DNA of 64,000 nt from Nomia melanderi (Eukaryota; Arthropoda; Insecta; Hymenoptera; Halictidae): assembly GCF_051020985.1 (NCBI RefSeq), contig NW_027475147.1, positions 310,001 through 374,000 on the forward strand. Direction: 5' to 3'. A program made the position numbers and the translations under genes. Positions 26,960 to 39,555 of this stretch are shown one piece after another. Position 1 is the stretch's first letter. Each line of letters opens with the position of its first letter. The notes under the pieces are model-generated. The model made no database searches. It was given only the letters and a program-made list of their open reading frames with translations, and was not told where the DNA came from.

Positions 26960-27309
26960 AGCACCCGAGATATCACCAGATATATATTGCATTTTTCCTT
27001 GACCCTGACAGTCCGGCCCCATGTGGCGATGGTTTTCTCGGTCCCTCGTGGTCCGAGGTCGATCCGGCTGAACAGATTCATGTGCCAAGGCTTCCTGCAG
27101 GCAATTCACTTTGGTTTATTGCGCGATCTGTAATAGCACCCGAGATATCAAAAGATATATGCTGGATTTTTACATGATCTTGGGTGACGGATTCCGAATA
27201 TCTGTAATTTTCTCGGCCCCTGGTGGTCCGGGGTAGTTCCTGCTGCACAGATTCAGTCGCCAGTGCCTCCTACAGACAATGCACTTTGATTTATTGCGCT
27301 ATCTGTAAT
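26960..27309 (+). repeat. C-B' monomer dimer, copy 3
   Basis: Counterpart of 10869-11218 at offset 16091 in super-repeat copy 2. C at 26960 has ATTGCATTTTTCCTTG and CATGTGCCAAGGC; B' is at 27135. The counterpart of copy 2 has lost its B' partner: the C unit at 27660-27834 is followed directly by the 13-monomer repeat. Confidence 0.83.
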
Positions 27310-27833
27310 AGCACCCGAGATATCACCATACATATATTGGATTTTCCCCTGACAATGAGTGTCCGGCCACATGAGACGGTAGTTTTCTCGCCCCTGGTGG
27401 TCCGAGGTCGATACCGCTGCACAGATTCATGCGACAGGGTCTCCTACAGACAATGCACTTTGATTTATTGGGCTATCTGTAATAGCACCCGAGATATCAC
27501 CAGATATATATTGGATTTTTCCCTGACCCTGAGTGTCCGGCCCCATGAGACGGTAGTTTTCTCGGCCACTGCTGGTCCGAGGTCGTTCCCGCAGCACAGA
27601 TTCATGCGCCAGGGCCTCCTGCAGACAATGCACTTTGATTTATTTCGCTATCTCTAATAGCACCCGAGATATCACCGGATATATATTGGATTTTTCCTTG
27701 ACCCTGACAGTCCGGCCCCATGTGTCGATGGTTTTCTCGGTCCCTCGTGGTCCGAGGTCGATCCGGCTGAACAGATTCATGCGCCAAGGCTTCCTGCAGG
27801 CAATTCACTTTGGTTTACTGCGCGATCTGTAAT

Positions 27834-30107
27834 AGCACCCGAGATATCACCAGATATGTATTGGATTTTTCCCTGACCCTGAGTGTCCGGCCCAATGAGA
27901 CTGCGGTTTTCTCGGCCCCTGGTGGTCCGAGGTCGTTCCCGCTACACAGATTCATGCGCCAGGGCCTCCTGCAGATAATTCCCTTTGGCTTATTGCGCTA
28001 TCTCTAATAGCACCCGAGATATCACCAGATATATATTGGATTTTTCCCCGACCCTGAGTGTCCGGCCCCATGGGACGGTGGTTTTCTCGGCCGCTGGTGG
28101 TCCGAGGTCGTTCCCGCTGGCCAGATTCATGCGCCAGGGCCACCTACAGACAATGCACTTTGATTTATTGCGCTATCTGTAATAGCACCCGAGATATCAC
28201 CAGATATATATTGGATTTTTCCCTGACCCTGAGTGTCCGGCCCCATGAGACGGTGGTTTTCTCGGCCTCTGGTGATCCGAGGTCGTTCCCGCTGAACAGA
28301 TTCATTCGCAAGGGTCTCCTTCGGACAATGCACTTTGATTTATTGCGCTATCGGTAATAGAACCAGAGATATCACCAGATATATATTGGATTTTTCCCTG
28401 ACCCTGAGTGTCCGGCCCCATGAGACTGTGGTTTCCTCGGCCCCTGGTGGTCCGAGGTCGTTCCCGCTACACAGATTCATGCGCCAGGCCCTCCTGCAGA
28501 TAATTCACTTTGGTTTATTGCTCTATCTCTAATAGCACCCGAGATATCACCAGATATATATTGGATTTTCCCTGACCCTGAGTGTCCGGCCCCATGAGAC
28601 TGTGGTTTTCTCGTTCCCTGGTGGTCCGACTATGTTCCCGCTGCACAGATTCATGCGCCAGGGCCTCCTGCAGACAATGCACTTTCATTTATTGCGCTAT
28701 CTGTAATAGCACCCGAGATATCACCAGATAAATATTGGATTTTCCCCTGACGCTGAGTGTCCGGCCCCATGAGACGGTGGTTTTCTCGGCCCCTGGTGGC
28801 CCGAGGTCGTTCCCGTTGCACAGATTCATGCGCCAGGGCCTCCTGCAGATAATTCACTTTGGTTTATTGCGCTATCTCTAGTAGCACCCGAGATATCACC
28901 AGATATATATTGGATTTTCCCCTGACCCTGAGTGTCCGGCCCCATGAGACTGTGGTTTTCTCGGCCCCTACGGGTCCGAGGTCGTTCCAGCTGCACAGAT
29001 TCATGCGCCAGGGCCTCCTGCAGATAATTCACTTTGGTTTATTGCGCTACCTCTAACAGCACCCAAGATATCACCAGATATATATTGGATTTTTCCCTGA
29101 CCCTGAGTGTCCGGCCCCATGAGACTGTGGTTTTTTCGGCCCCTGGTGGTCCGAGGTCGTTCCCGTTGCACAGATTCATGCGCCAGGGCCTCCTGCAGAT
29201 AATTCCCTTTGATTTATTGCGCTATCTCTAATAGCACCCGAGATATCACCAGATATATATTGGATTTTCCCCTGACCCTGAGTGTCCGGCCCCATGAGAC
29301 TGTGGTTTTCTCGGCCCCTGGTGGACTGAGGTCGTTCCCGCTGCCCAGATTCATGCGCCAGGGCCTCCTGCAGATAATTCACTTTGATTTATTGCGCTAT
29401 CTGTAATAGCACCCGAGATATCACCAGGTATATATTGGATTTTTCACTGACCCTAAGTGTCCGGCCCCATGAGACGGTAGTTTTTTCGGCCCCTGGTGGT
29501 CCGAGGTCGTTCCCGCTGCACAGATTCATGCGCCAGGGCCTCCTACAGACAATGCACTTTGATTTATTGCGCTATCTGTAATAGCACCCGAGATATCACC
29601 ACATATATATTGGATTTTTCAATGTCCCAGAGTGTCCGGCCCCATGAGACGGTGGTTTTCTCGGCCCCTGGTGGTCCGAGGTCGTTCCCGCTGCACACAT
29701 TCATGCGCCAGGGCCTCCTGCAGATAATTCCCTTTGGCTTATTGCGCTATCTCTAATAGCACCCGAGATATCACCAGATATATATTGGATTTTCCCCTGA
29801 CACTGAGTGGCCGGCCCCATGAGACGGTGGTCTTCTCGGCCCCTGGTGGTCCGAGGTCGTTCCCGCTGCCCAGATTCATGCGCCACGGCCTCCTACTGAC
29901 AATGCACTTTGATTTATTGCGCTATCTGTAATAGCACCCGAGATATCACCAGATATATATTGGATATTTCCCTCACCTTGAGTGTCCAGCCCCATGAGAC
30001 GTTGGTTTTCTCGGCGCCTGGTGGACCGAGGTCGTTCCCGCTGCACAGATTCATGCGCCAGGGCCTCCTGCAGATAATTCAATTTGGTTTATTGCGCTAT
30101 CTCTAAT
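27834..30107 (+). repeat. 13-monomer higher-order repeat, unit 1 (2274 bp)
   Basis: Twelve 175-bp units plus one 174-bp unit. Matches 30108-32381 at a constant 2274-bp offset (for example 28127/30401, 28651/30925, 29496/31770, 29876/32150). Internal marks: CTGAACAGATTCATTCGC, GACTATGTTCCCG, TAGTAGCACCCG, TACGGGTCCG, CTAACAGCACCCAAG. Confidence 0.88.
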
Positions 30108-32381
30108 AGCGCCCGAGATATCACCAGATATGTATTGGATTTTTCCCTGACCCTGAGTGTCCGGCCCCATGAGACTGCGGTTTTCTCGGCCCCTGGTGGT
30201 CCGAGGTCGTTCCCGCTACACAGATTCATGCGCCAGGGCCTCCTGCAGATAATTCCCTTTGGCTTATTGCGCTATCTCTAATAGCACCCGAGATATCACC
30301 AGATATATATTGGATTTTTCCCCGACCCTGAGTGTCCGGCCTCATGGGACGGTGGTTTTCTCGGCCGCTGGTGGTCCGAGGTCGTTCCCGCTGGCCAGAT
30401 TCATGCGCCAGGGCCACCTACAGACAATGCACTTTGATTTATTGCGCTATCTGTAATAGCACCCGAGATATCACCAGATATATATTGGATTTTTCCCTGA
30501 CCCTGAGTGTCCGGCCCCATGAGACGGTGGTTTTCTCGGCCTCTGGTGATCCGAGGTCGTTCCCGCTGAACAGATTCATTCGCAAGGGTCTCCTTCGGAC
30601 AATGCACTTTGATTTATTGCCCTATCGGTAATAGAACCAGAGATATCACCAGATATATATTGGATTTTTCCCTGACCCTGAGTGTCCGGCCCCATGAGAC
30701 TGTGGTTTCCTCGGCCCCTGGTGGTCCGAGGTCGTTCCCGCTACACAGATTCATGCGCCAGGCCCTCCTGCAGATAATTCACTTTGGTTTATTGCTCTAT
30801 CTCTAATAGCACCCGAGATATCACCAGATATATATTGGATTTTCCCTGACCCTGAGTGTCCGGCCCCATGAGACTGTGGTTTTCTCGTTCCCTGGTGGTC
30901 CGACTATGTTCCCGCTGCACAGATTCATGCGCCAGGGCCTCCTGCAGACAATGCACTTTCATTTATTGCGCTATCTGTAATAGCACCCGAGATATCACCA
31001 GATAAATATTGGATTTTCCCCTGACGCTGAGTGTCCGGCCCCATGAGACGGTGGTTTTCTCGGCCCCTGGTGGCCCGAGGTCGTTCCCGTTGCACAGATT
31101 CATGCGCCAGGGCCTCCTGCAGATAATTCACTTTGGTTTATTGCGCTATCTCTAGTAGCACCCGAGATATCACCAGATATATATTGGATTTTCCCCTGAC
31201 CCTGAGTGTCCGGCCCCATGAGACTGTGGTTTTCTCGGCCCCTACGGGTCCGAGGTCGTTCCAGCTGCACAGATTCATGCGCCAGGGCCTCCTGCAGATA
31301 ATTCACTTTGGTTTATTGCGCTACCTCTAACAGCACCCAAGATATCACCAGATATATATTGGATTTTTCCCTGACCCTGAGTGTCCGGCCCCATGAGACT
31401 GTGGTTTTTTCGGCCCCTGGTGGTCCGAGGTCGTTCCCGTTGCACAGATTCATGCGCCAGGGCCTCCTGCAGATAATACCCTTTGATTTATTGCGCTATC
31501 TGTAATAGCACCCGAGATATCACCAGATATATATTGGATTTTCCCCTGACCCTGAGTGTCCGGCCCCATGAGACTGTGGTTTTCTCGGCCCCTGGTGGTC
31601 CGAGGTCGTTCCCGTTGCACAGATTCATGCGCCAGGGCCTCCTGCAGATAATTCACTTTGATTTATTGCGCTATCTGTAATAGCACCCGAGATATCACCA
31701 GGTATATATTGGATTTTTCACTGACCCTAAGTGTCCGGCCCCATGAGACGGTAGTTTTTTCGGCCCCTGGTGGTCCGAGGTCGTTCCCGCTGCACAGATT
31801 CATGCGCCAGGGCCTCCTACAGACAATGCACTTTGATTTATTGCGCTATCTGTAATAGCACCCGAGATATCACCACATATATATTGGATTTTTCAATGTC
31901 CCAGAGTGTCCGGCCCCATGAGACGGTGGTTTTCTCGGCCCCTGGTGGTCCGAGGTCGTTCCCGCTGCACACATTCATGCGCCAGGGCCTCCTGCAGATA
32001 ATTCCCTTTGGCTTATTGCGCTATCTCTAATAGCACCCGAGATATCACCAGATATATATTGGATTTTCCCCTGACACTGAGTGGCCGGCCCCATGAGACG
32101 GTGGTCTTCTCGGCCCCTGGTGGTCCGAGGTCGTTCCCGCTGCCCAGATTCATGCGCCACGGCCTCCTACTGACAATGCACTTTGATTTATTGCGCTATC
32201 TGTAATAGCACCCGAGATATCACCAGATATATATTGGATATTTCCCTCACCTTGAGTGTCCAGCCCCATGAGACGTTGGTTTTCTCGGCGCCTGGTGGAC
32301 CGAGGTCGTTCCCGCTGCACAGATTCATGCGCCAGGGCCTCCTGCAGATAATTCAATTTGGTTTATTGCGCTATCTCTAAT
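30108..32381 (+). repeat. 13-monomer higher-order repeat, unit 2 (2274 bp)
   Basis: Second full unit. Units 1 and 2 share private changes such as AATAGAACCAGAGATATC (28363 and 30637). They differ in the monomer near 29230-29405 against 31504-31679. Confidence 0.88.
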
Positions 32382-33955
32382 AGCGCCCGAGATATCACCA
32401 GATATGTATTGGATTTTTCCCTGACCCTGAGTGTCCGGCCCCATGAGACTGCGGTTTTCTCGGCCCCTGGTGGTCCGAGGTCGTTCCCGCTACACAGATT
32501 CATGCGCCAGGGCCTCCTGCAGATAATTCCCTTTGGCTTATTGCGCTATCTCTAATAGCACCCGAGATATCACCAGATATATATTGGATTTTTCCCCGAC
32601 CCTGAGTGTCCGGCCCCATGGGATTGTGGTTTTCTCGGCCGCTGGTGGTCCGAGGTCGTTCCCGCTGGCCAGATTCATGCGCCAGGGCCACCTACAGACA
32701 ATGCACTTTGATTTATTGCGCTATCTGTAATAGCATCCGAGATATCACCAGATATATATTGGATTTTTCCCTGACCCTGAGTGTCCGGCCCCATGAGACG
32801 GTGGTTTTCTCGGCCTCTGGTGATCCGAGGTCGTTCCCGCTGAACAGATTCATTCGCAAGGGTCTCCTTCGGACAATGCACTATGATTTATTGCGCTATC
32901 GGTAATAGCACCCGAGATATCACCAGATATATATTGGATTTTTCCCTGACCCTGAGTGTCCGGCCCCATGAGACTGTGGTTTCCTCGGCCCCTGGTGGTC
33001 CGAGGTCGTTCCCGCTACACAGATTCATGCGCCAGGCCCTCCTGCAGATAATTCACTTTGGTTTATTGCTCTATCTCTAATAGCACCCGAGATATCACCA
33101 GATATATATTGGATTTTCCCTGACCCTGAGTGTCCGGCCCCATGAGACTGTGGTTTTCTCGTCCCCTGGTGGTCCGACTATGTTCCCGCTGCACAGATTC
33201 ATGCGCCAGGGCCTCCTGCAGACAATGCACTTTCATTTATTGCGCTATCTGTAATAGCACCCGAGATATCACCAGATAAATATTGGATTTTCCCCTGACG
33301 CTGAGTGTCCGGCCCCATGAGACGGTGGTTTTCTCGGCCCCTGGTGGCCCGAGGTCGTTCCCGTTGCACAGATTCATGCGCCAGGGCCTCCTGCAGATAA
33401 TTCACTTTGGTTTATTGCGCTATCTCTAGTAGCACCCGAGATATCACCAGATATATATTGGATTTTCCCCTGACCCTGAGTGTCCGGCCCCATGAGACTG
33501 TGGTTTTCTCGGCCCCTACGGGTCCGAGGTCGTTCCAGCTGCACAGATTCATGCGCCAGGGCCTCCTGCAGATAATTCACTTTGGTTTATTGCGCTACCT
33601 CTAACAGCACCCAAGATATCACCAGATATATATTGGATTTTTCCCTGACCCTGAGTGTCCGGCCCCATGAGACTGTGGTTTTTTCGGCCCCTGGTGGTCC
33701 GAGGTCGTTCCCGTTGCACAGATTCATGCGCCAGGGCCTCCTGCAGATAATACCCTTTGATTTATTGCGCTATCTGTAATAGCACCCGAGATATCACCAG
33801 ATATATATTGGATTTTCCCCTGACCCTGAGTGTCCGGCCCCATGAGACTGTGGTTTTCTCGGCCCCTGGTGGTCCGAGGTCGTTCCCGTTGCACAGATTC
33901 ATGCGCCAGGGCCTCCTGCAGATAATTCACTGTGGTTTATTGCGCTATCTCTAGT
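32382..33955 (+). repeat. 13-monomer higher-order repeat, unit 3 (partial)
   Basis: First nine monomers of the unit at the same 2274-bp offset (30401/32675, 30925/33199, 31450/33724). After 33955 the sequence follows the copy-1 stretch at 17690 onward instead, so the unit is cut short at a monomer boundary or nearby. Confidence 0.84.
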
Positions 33956-35005
33956 AGCACCCGAGATGTCGCCAGATATATATTGGATTTTCCCCTGACC
34001 CTGAGTGTCCGGCCCCATGAGACTGTGGTTTTCTCGGCCCCTGGTTGTCCGCGGTCGTTCCCGCTGGCCAGATTCATGCGCCAGGGCCACCTACAGACAA
34101 TGCACTTTGATTTATTGCGCTATCTGTAATAGCACCCGAGATATCACCAGATATATATTGGATTTTTCCCTGACCCTGAGTGTCCGGCCCCATGAGACGG
34201 TGGTTTTCTCGGCCTCTGGTGATCCGAGGTCGTTCCCGCTGCACAGATTCATGCGCCAGGGCCTCCTACAGACAATGCACTTTGATTTATTGCGCTATCT
34301 GTAATAGCACCCAAGATATCACCAGATATATATTGGATTTTTCCCTTACCCTGAGTGTCCGGCCCCACGAGACGGCGGTTTTCTCGGCCCCTGGTGGTCC
34401 TAGGTCGTTCCCGCTGCACAGATGCATGCGCCAGGGCCTCCTGCAGATAATTCCCTTTGGCTTATTGCGCTATCTCTAATAGCACCCGAGATATCACCAG
34501 ATATATATTGGATTTTTCCCCGACCCTGAGTGTCCGGCCCCATGAGACGGTGGTTTTCTCGGCCGCTGGTGGTCCGAGGTCGTTCCCGCTGGCCAGATTC
34601 ATGCGCCAGGGCCACCTACAGACAATGCACTTTGATTTATTGCGCTATCTGTAATAGCACCCGAGATATCACCAGATATATATTGGATTTTTCCCTGACC
34701 CTGAGTGTCCGGCCCCTCGGGACGGTGGTTTTCTCGGCCCCTGGTGGTCCGAGGTCGTTCCCGCTGCACAGATTCATGCGCCAGGGCCTCCTACAGACAA
34801 TGCACTTTGATTTATTGCCCTATCTGTAATAGCACCCGAGATATCACCAGATATATATTGGATTTTTCCCTGACCCAGAGTGTCCGGCCCCATGAGACGG
34901 TGGTTGTCTCGGCCCCTGGTGGTCCGAGGTCGTTCCCGCTGCACAGATTCGTGCGCCAGGACCTTCTACAGACAATGCACTTTGATTTATTGCGCTATCT
35001 GTAAT

Positions 35006-36405
35006 AGCACCCGAGATATCACCAGATAAATATTGGATTTTCCCCTGACCCTGAGTGTCCGGCCCCATGAGACGGTGGTTTTCTCGGCCCCTGGTGGTCC
35101 GAGGTCGTTCCCGTTGCACAGATTCATGCGCCAGGGCCTCCTGCAGATAATTCACTTTGGTTTATTGCGCTATCTCTAATAGCACCCGAGATATCACCAG
35201 ATATATATTGGATTTTCCCCTGACCCTGAGTGTCCGGCCCCATGAGACTGTGGTTTCCTCGGCCCCTGGCGGTCCGAGGTCGTTCCCGCTGCACACGTTC
35301 ATGCGCCAGGGCCTCCTGCAGATAATTCACTTTGGTTTATTGCGCTATCTCTAATAGCACCCGAGATATCACCAGATATATATTGGATTTTCCCCTGACC
35401 CTGAGTGTCCGGCCCAATGAGACTGTGGTTTCCTCGGCCCCTGGTGGTCCGAGGTCGTTCCCCTTGCACAGATTCATGCGCCAGGGCCTCCTGCAGATAA
35501 TTCACTTTGGTTTATTGCTCTATCTCTAATAGCACCCGAGATATCACCAGATATATATTGGATTTTTCACTGACCCTAAGTGACCGGCCCCTCGGGTCGG
35601 TGGTTTTCTCGGCCCCTGGTGGTCCGAGGTCGTTCCCGTTGCACAGATTCATGCGCCAGGGCCTCCTGCAGATAATTCACTTTGGTTTATTGCGCTATCT
35701 CTAATAGCACCCGAGATATCACCAGATATATATTGGATTTTCCCCTGACCCTGAGTGTCCGGCCCCATGAGACTGTGGTTTCCTCGGCCCCTGGTGGTCC
35801 GAGGTCGTTCCCGCTGCACAGATTCATGCGCCAGGGCCTCCTGCAGATAATTCACTTTGGTTTATTGCGCTATCTCTAATAGCACCCGAGATATCACCAG
35901 ATATATATTGGATTTTTCCCTTACCCTGAGTGTCCGGCCCCATGAGACGGTGGTTTTCTCGGCCCCTGGTGGACCGAGGTCGTTCCCGCTGCACAGATTC
36001 ATGCGCCAGGGCCTCCTGCAGATAATTCATTTTGGTTTATTGCGCTATCTCTAATAGCGCCCGAGATATCACCAGATATATATTGGATTTTTCCCTTACC
36101 CTGAGTGTCCGGCCCCATGAGACGGTGGTTTTCTCGGACCCTGGTGGTCCTAGGTCGTTCCCGCTGCACAGATGCATGCGCCAGGGCCTCCTGCAGATAA
36201 TTCCCTTTGATTTATTGCGCTATCTGTAATAGCACCCGAGATATCACCAGATAAATATTGGATTTTCCCCTGACCCTGAGTGTCCGGCCCCATGAGACGG
36301 TGGTTTTCTCGGCCCCTGGTGGTGCGAGGTCGTTCCCGCTGCCCACATTTATGCGCGAGGGCCTCCTACAGACAATGCACTTTGATTTATTGCGCTATCT
36401 GTAAT
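35006..36405 (+). repeat. 8-monomer higher-order repeat, unit 1 (1400 bp)
   Basis: Matches 36406-37805 at offset 1400 (35124/36524, 35299/36699, 35507/36907, 35649/37049). Marks: CACACGTTCATG, GGCCCAATGAGACTG, GACCGGCCCCTCGGGTCGG, and CCCACATTTATGCGCGAGG at its end. Confidence 0.9.
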
Positions 36406-37805
36406 AGCACCCGAGATATCACCAGATAAATATTGGATTTTCCCCTGACCCTGAGTGTCCGGCCCCATGAGACGGTGGTTTTCTCGGCCCCTGGTGGTCC
36501 GAGGTCGTTCCCGTTGCACAGATTCATGCGCCAGGGCCTCCTGCAGATAATTCACTTTGGTTTATTGCGCTATCTCTAATAGCACCCGAGATATCACCAG
36601 ATATATATTGGATTTTCCCCTGACCCTGAGTGTCCGGCCCCATGAGACTGTGGTTTCCTCGGCCCCTGGCGGTCCGAGGTCGTTCCCGCTGCACACGTTC
36701 ATGCGCCAGGGCCTCCTGCAGATAATTCACTTTGGTTTATTGCGCTATCTCTAATAGCACCCGAGATATCACCAGATATATATTGGATTTTCCCCTGACC
36801 CTGAGTGTCCGGCCCAATGAGACTGTGGTTTCCTCGGCCCCTGGTGGTCCGAGGTCGTTCCCCTTGCACAGATTCATGCGCCAGGGCCTCCTGCAGATAA
36901 TTCACTTTGGTTTATTGCTCTATCTCTAATAGCACCCGAGATATCACCAGATATATATTGGATTTTTCACTGACCCTAAGTGACCGGCCCCTCGGGTCGG
37001 TGGTTTTCTCGGCCCCTGGTGGTCCGAGGTCGTTCCCGTTGCACAGATTCATGCGCCAGGGCCTCCTGCAGATAATTCACTTTGGTTTATTGCGCTATCT
37101 CTAATAGCACCCGAGATATCACCAGATATATATTGGATTTTCCCCTGACCCTGAGTGTCCGGCCCCATGAGACTGTGGTTTCCTCGGCCCCTGGTGGTCC
37201 GAGGTCGTTCCCGCTGCACAGATTCATGCGCCAGGGCCTCCTGCAGATAATTCACTTTCGTTTATTGCGCTATCTCTAATAGCACCCGAGATATCACCAG
37301 ATATATATTGGATTTTTCCCTTACCCTGAGTGTCCGGCCCCATGAGACGGTGGTTTTCTCGGCCCCTGGTGGACCGAGGTCGTTCCCGCTGCACAGATTC
37401 ATGCGCCAGGGCCTCCTGCAGATAATTCATTTTGGTTTATTGCGCTATCTCTAATAGCGCCCGAGATATCACCAGATATATATTGGATTTTTCCCTTACC
37501 CTGAGTGTCCGGCCCCATGAGACGGTGGTTTTCTCGGACCCTGGTGGTCCTAGGTCGTTCCCGCTGCACAGATGCATGCGCCAGGGCCTCCTGCAGATAA
37601 TTCCCTTTGATTTATTGCGCTATCTGTAATAGCACCCGAGATATCACCAGATAAATATTGGATTTTCCCCTGACCCTGAGTGTCCGGCCCCATGAGACGG
37701 TGGTTTTCTCGGCCCCTGGTGGTGCGAGGTCGTTCCCGCTGCCCACATTTATGCGCGAGGGCCTCCTACAGACAATGCACTTTGATTTATTGCGCTATCT
37801 GTAAT
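36406..37805 (+). repeat. 8-monomer higher-order repeat, unit 2 (1400 bp)
   Basis: Near-identical second unit. A visible difference is CACTTTCGTTTATTG at 37252 against CACTTTGGTTTATTG at 35852. No third unit follows; a 5-monomer repeat starts at 37806. Confidence 0.9.
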
Positions 37806-38680
37806 AGCACCCGAGATATCACCAGATATATATTGGATTTTCCCCTGACCCTAAGTGTCCGGCCCCTCGGGACGGTGGTTTTCTCGGCCCCTGGTGGTCC
37901 GAGGTCGTTCCCGCTGCACAGGTTCATGCGCCAGGGCCTCCTACAGACAATGCACTTTGATTTATTGCGCTATCTGTAATAGCACCCGAGATATCACCAG
38001 ATATATATTGTATTTTTCACTGACCCTAAGTGTCCGGCCCCTCGGGACGGTGGTTTTCTCGGCCCCTGGTGGTCCGAGGTCGTTCCCGTTGCACAGATTC
38101 ATGCGCCAGGGCCTCCTGCAGATAATTCACTTTGGTTTATTGCGCTATCTCTAATAGCACCCGAGATATCACCAGATATATATTGGATTTTCCCCTGACC
38201 CTGAGTGTCCGGCCCCATGAGACTGTGGTTTCCTCGGCCCCTGGCGGTCCGAGGTCGTTCCCGCTGCACAGATTCATGCGCCAGGGCCTCCTGCAGATAA
38301 TTCACTTTCGTTTATTGCGCTATCTCTAATAGCACCCGAGATATCACCAGATATATATTGGATTTTTCCCTTACCCTGAGTGTCCGGCCCCATGAGACGG
38401 TGGTTTCCTCGGCCCCTGGCGGACCGAGGTCGTTCCCGCTGCACAGATTCATGCGCCAGGGCCTCCTGCAGATAATTCATTTTGGTTTATTGCGCTATCT
38501 CTAATAGCGCCCGAGATATCACCAGATATATATTGGATTTTTCCCTTACCCTGAGTGTCCGGCCCCATGAGACGGTGGTTTTCTCGGACCCTGGTGGTCC
38601 TAGGTCGATCCCGCTGCACAGATGCATGCGCCAGGGCCTCCTGCAGATAATTCCCTTTGATTTATTGCGCTATCTGTAAT
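37806..38680 (+). repeat. 5-monomer higher-order repeat, unit 1 (875 bp)
   Basis: Matches 38681-39555 at offset 875 over its whole length (37855/38730, 38099/38974, 38274/39149, 38482/39357). Marks: GGCCCCTCGGGACGGTGG twice, GCACAGGTTCATG, ATATTGTATTTTTCACTG. Confidence 0.9.
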
Positions 38681-39555
38681 AGCACCCGAGATATCACCAG
38701 ATATATATTGGATTTTCCCCTGACCCTAAGTGTCCGGCCCCTCGGGACGGTGGTTTTCTCGGCCCCTGGTGGTCCGAGGTCGTTCCCGCTGCACAGGTTC
38801 ATGCGCCAGGGCCTCCTACAGACAATGCACTTTGATTTATTGCGCTATCTGTAATAGCACCCGAGATATCACCAGATATATATTGTATTTTTCACTGACC
38901 CTAAGTGTCCGGCCCCTCGGGACGGTGGTTTTCTCGGCCCCTGGTGGTCCGAGGTCGTTCCCGTTGCACAGATTCATGCGCCAGGGCCTCCTGCAGATAA
39001 TTCACTTTGGTTTATTGCGCTATCTCTAATAGCACCCGAGATATCACCAGATATATATTGGATTTTCCCCTGACCCTGAGTGTCCGGCCCCATGAGACTG
39101 TGGTTTCCTCGGCCCCTGGCGGTCCGAGGTCGTTCCCGCTGCACAGATTCATGCGCCAGGGCCTCCTGCAGATAATTCACTTTCGTTTATTGCGCTATCT
39201 CTAATAGCACCCGAGATATCACCAGATATATATTGGATTTTTCCCTTACCCTGAGTGTCCGGCCCCATGAGACGGTGGTTTCCTCGGCCCCTGGCGGACC
39301 GAGGTCGTTCCCGCTGCACAGATTCATGCGCCAGGGCCTCCTGCAGATAATTCATTTTGGTTTATTGCGCTATCTCTAATAGCGCCCGAGATATCACCAG
39401 ATATATATTGGATTTTTCCCTTACCCTGAGTGTCCGGCCCCATGAGACGGTGGTTTTCTCGGACCCTGGTGGTCCTAGGTCGATCCCGCTGCACAGATGC
39501 ATGCGCCAGGGCCTCCTGCAGATAATTCCCTTTGATTTATTGCGCTATCTGTAAT
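38681..39555 (+). repeat. 5-monomer higher-order repeat, unit 2 (875 bp)
   Basis: Second unit, seemingly near-identical. The next monomer (39556) reads AGATAAATATTGG and GACTGTCCGG, so the tandem stops at exactly two units. Confidence 0.9.

Larger units (their letters stand above)
19965..35461 (+). repeat. 15-kb satellite super-repeat, copy 2
   Basis: Second copy, about 15.50 kb. It is 524 bp longer than copy 1, close to three monomers net, but this hides larger internal gains and losses. Its own additions include a re-duplicated stretch (about 21.5-23.1 kb recurring at 25.56-26.78 kb) and expansion of a 13-monomer unit at 27834-33955. The match with copy 1 ends inside a monomer near 35461, where CCCCTTGCAC replaces CCCGCTGCAC. 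Confidence 0.85.

Noticed and set aside
19965..35461. The second 15-kb copy as a plain assembly duplication
   Set aside because: The copies differ by many whole-monomer gains and losses and by scattered bases, which a simple assembly duplicate would not show. A collapsed or misordered assembly in the most similar units (35.0-39.6 kb) cannot be excluded without reads.
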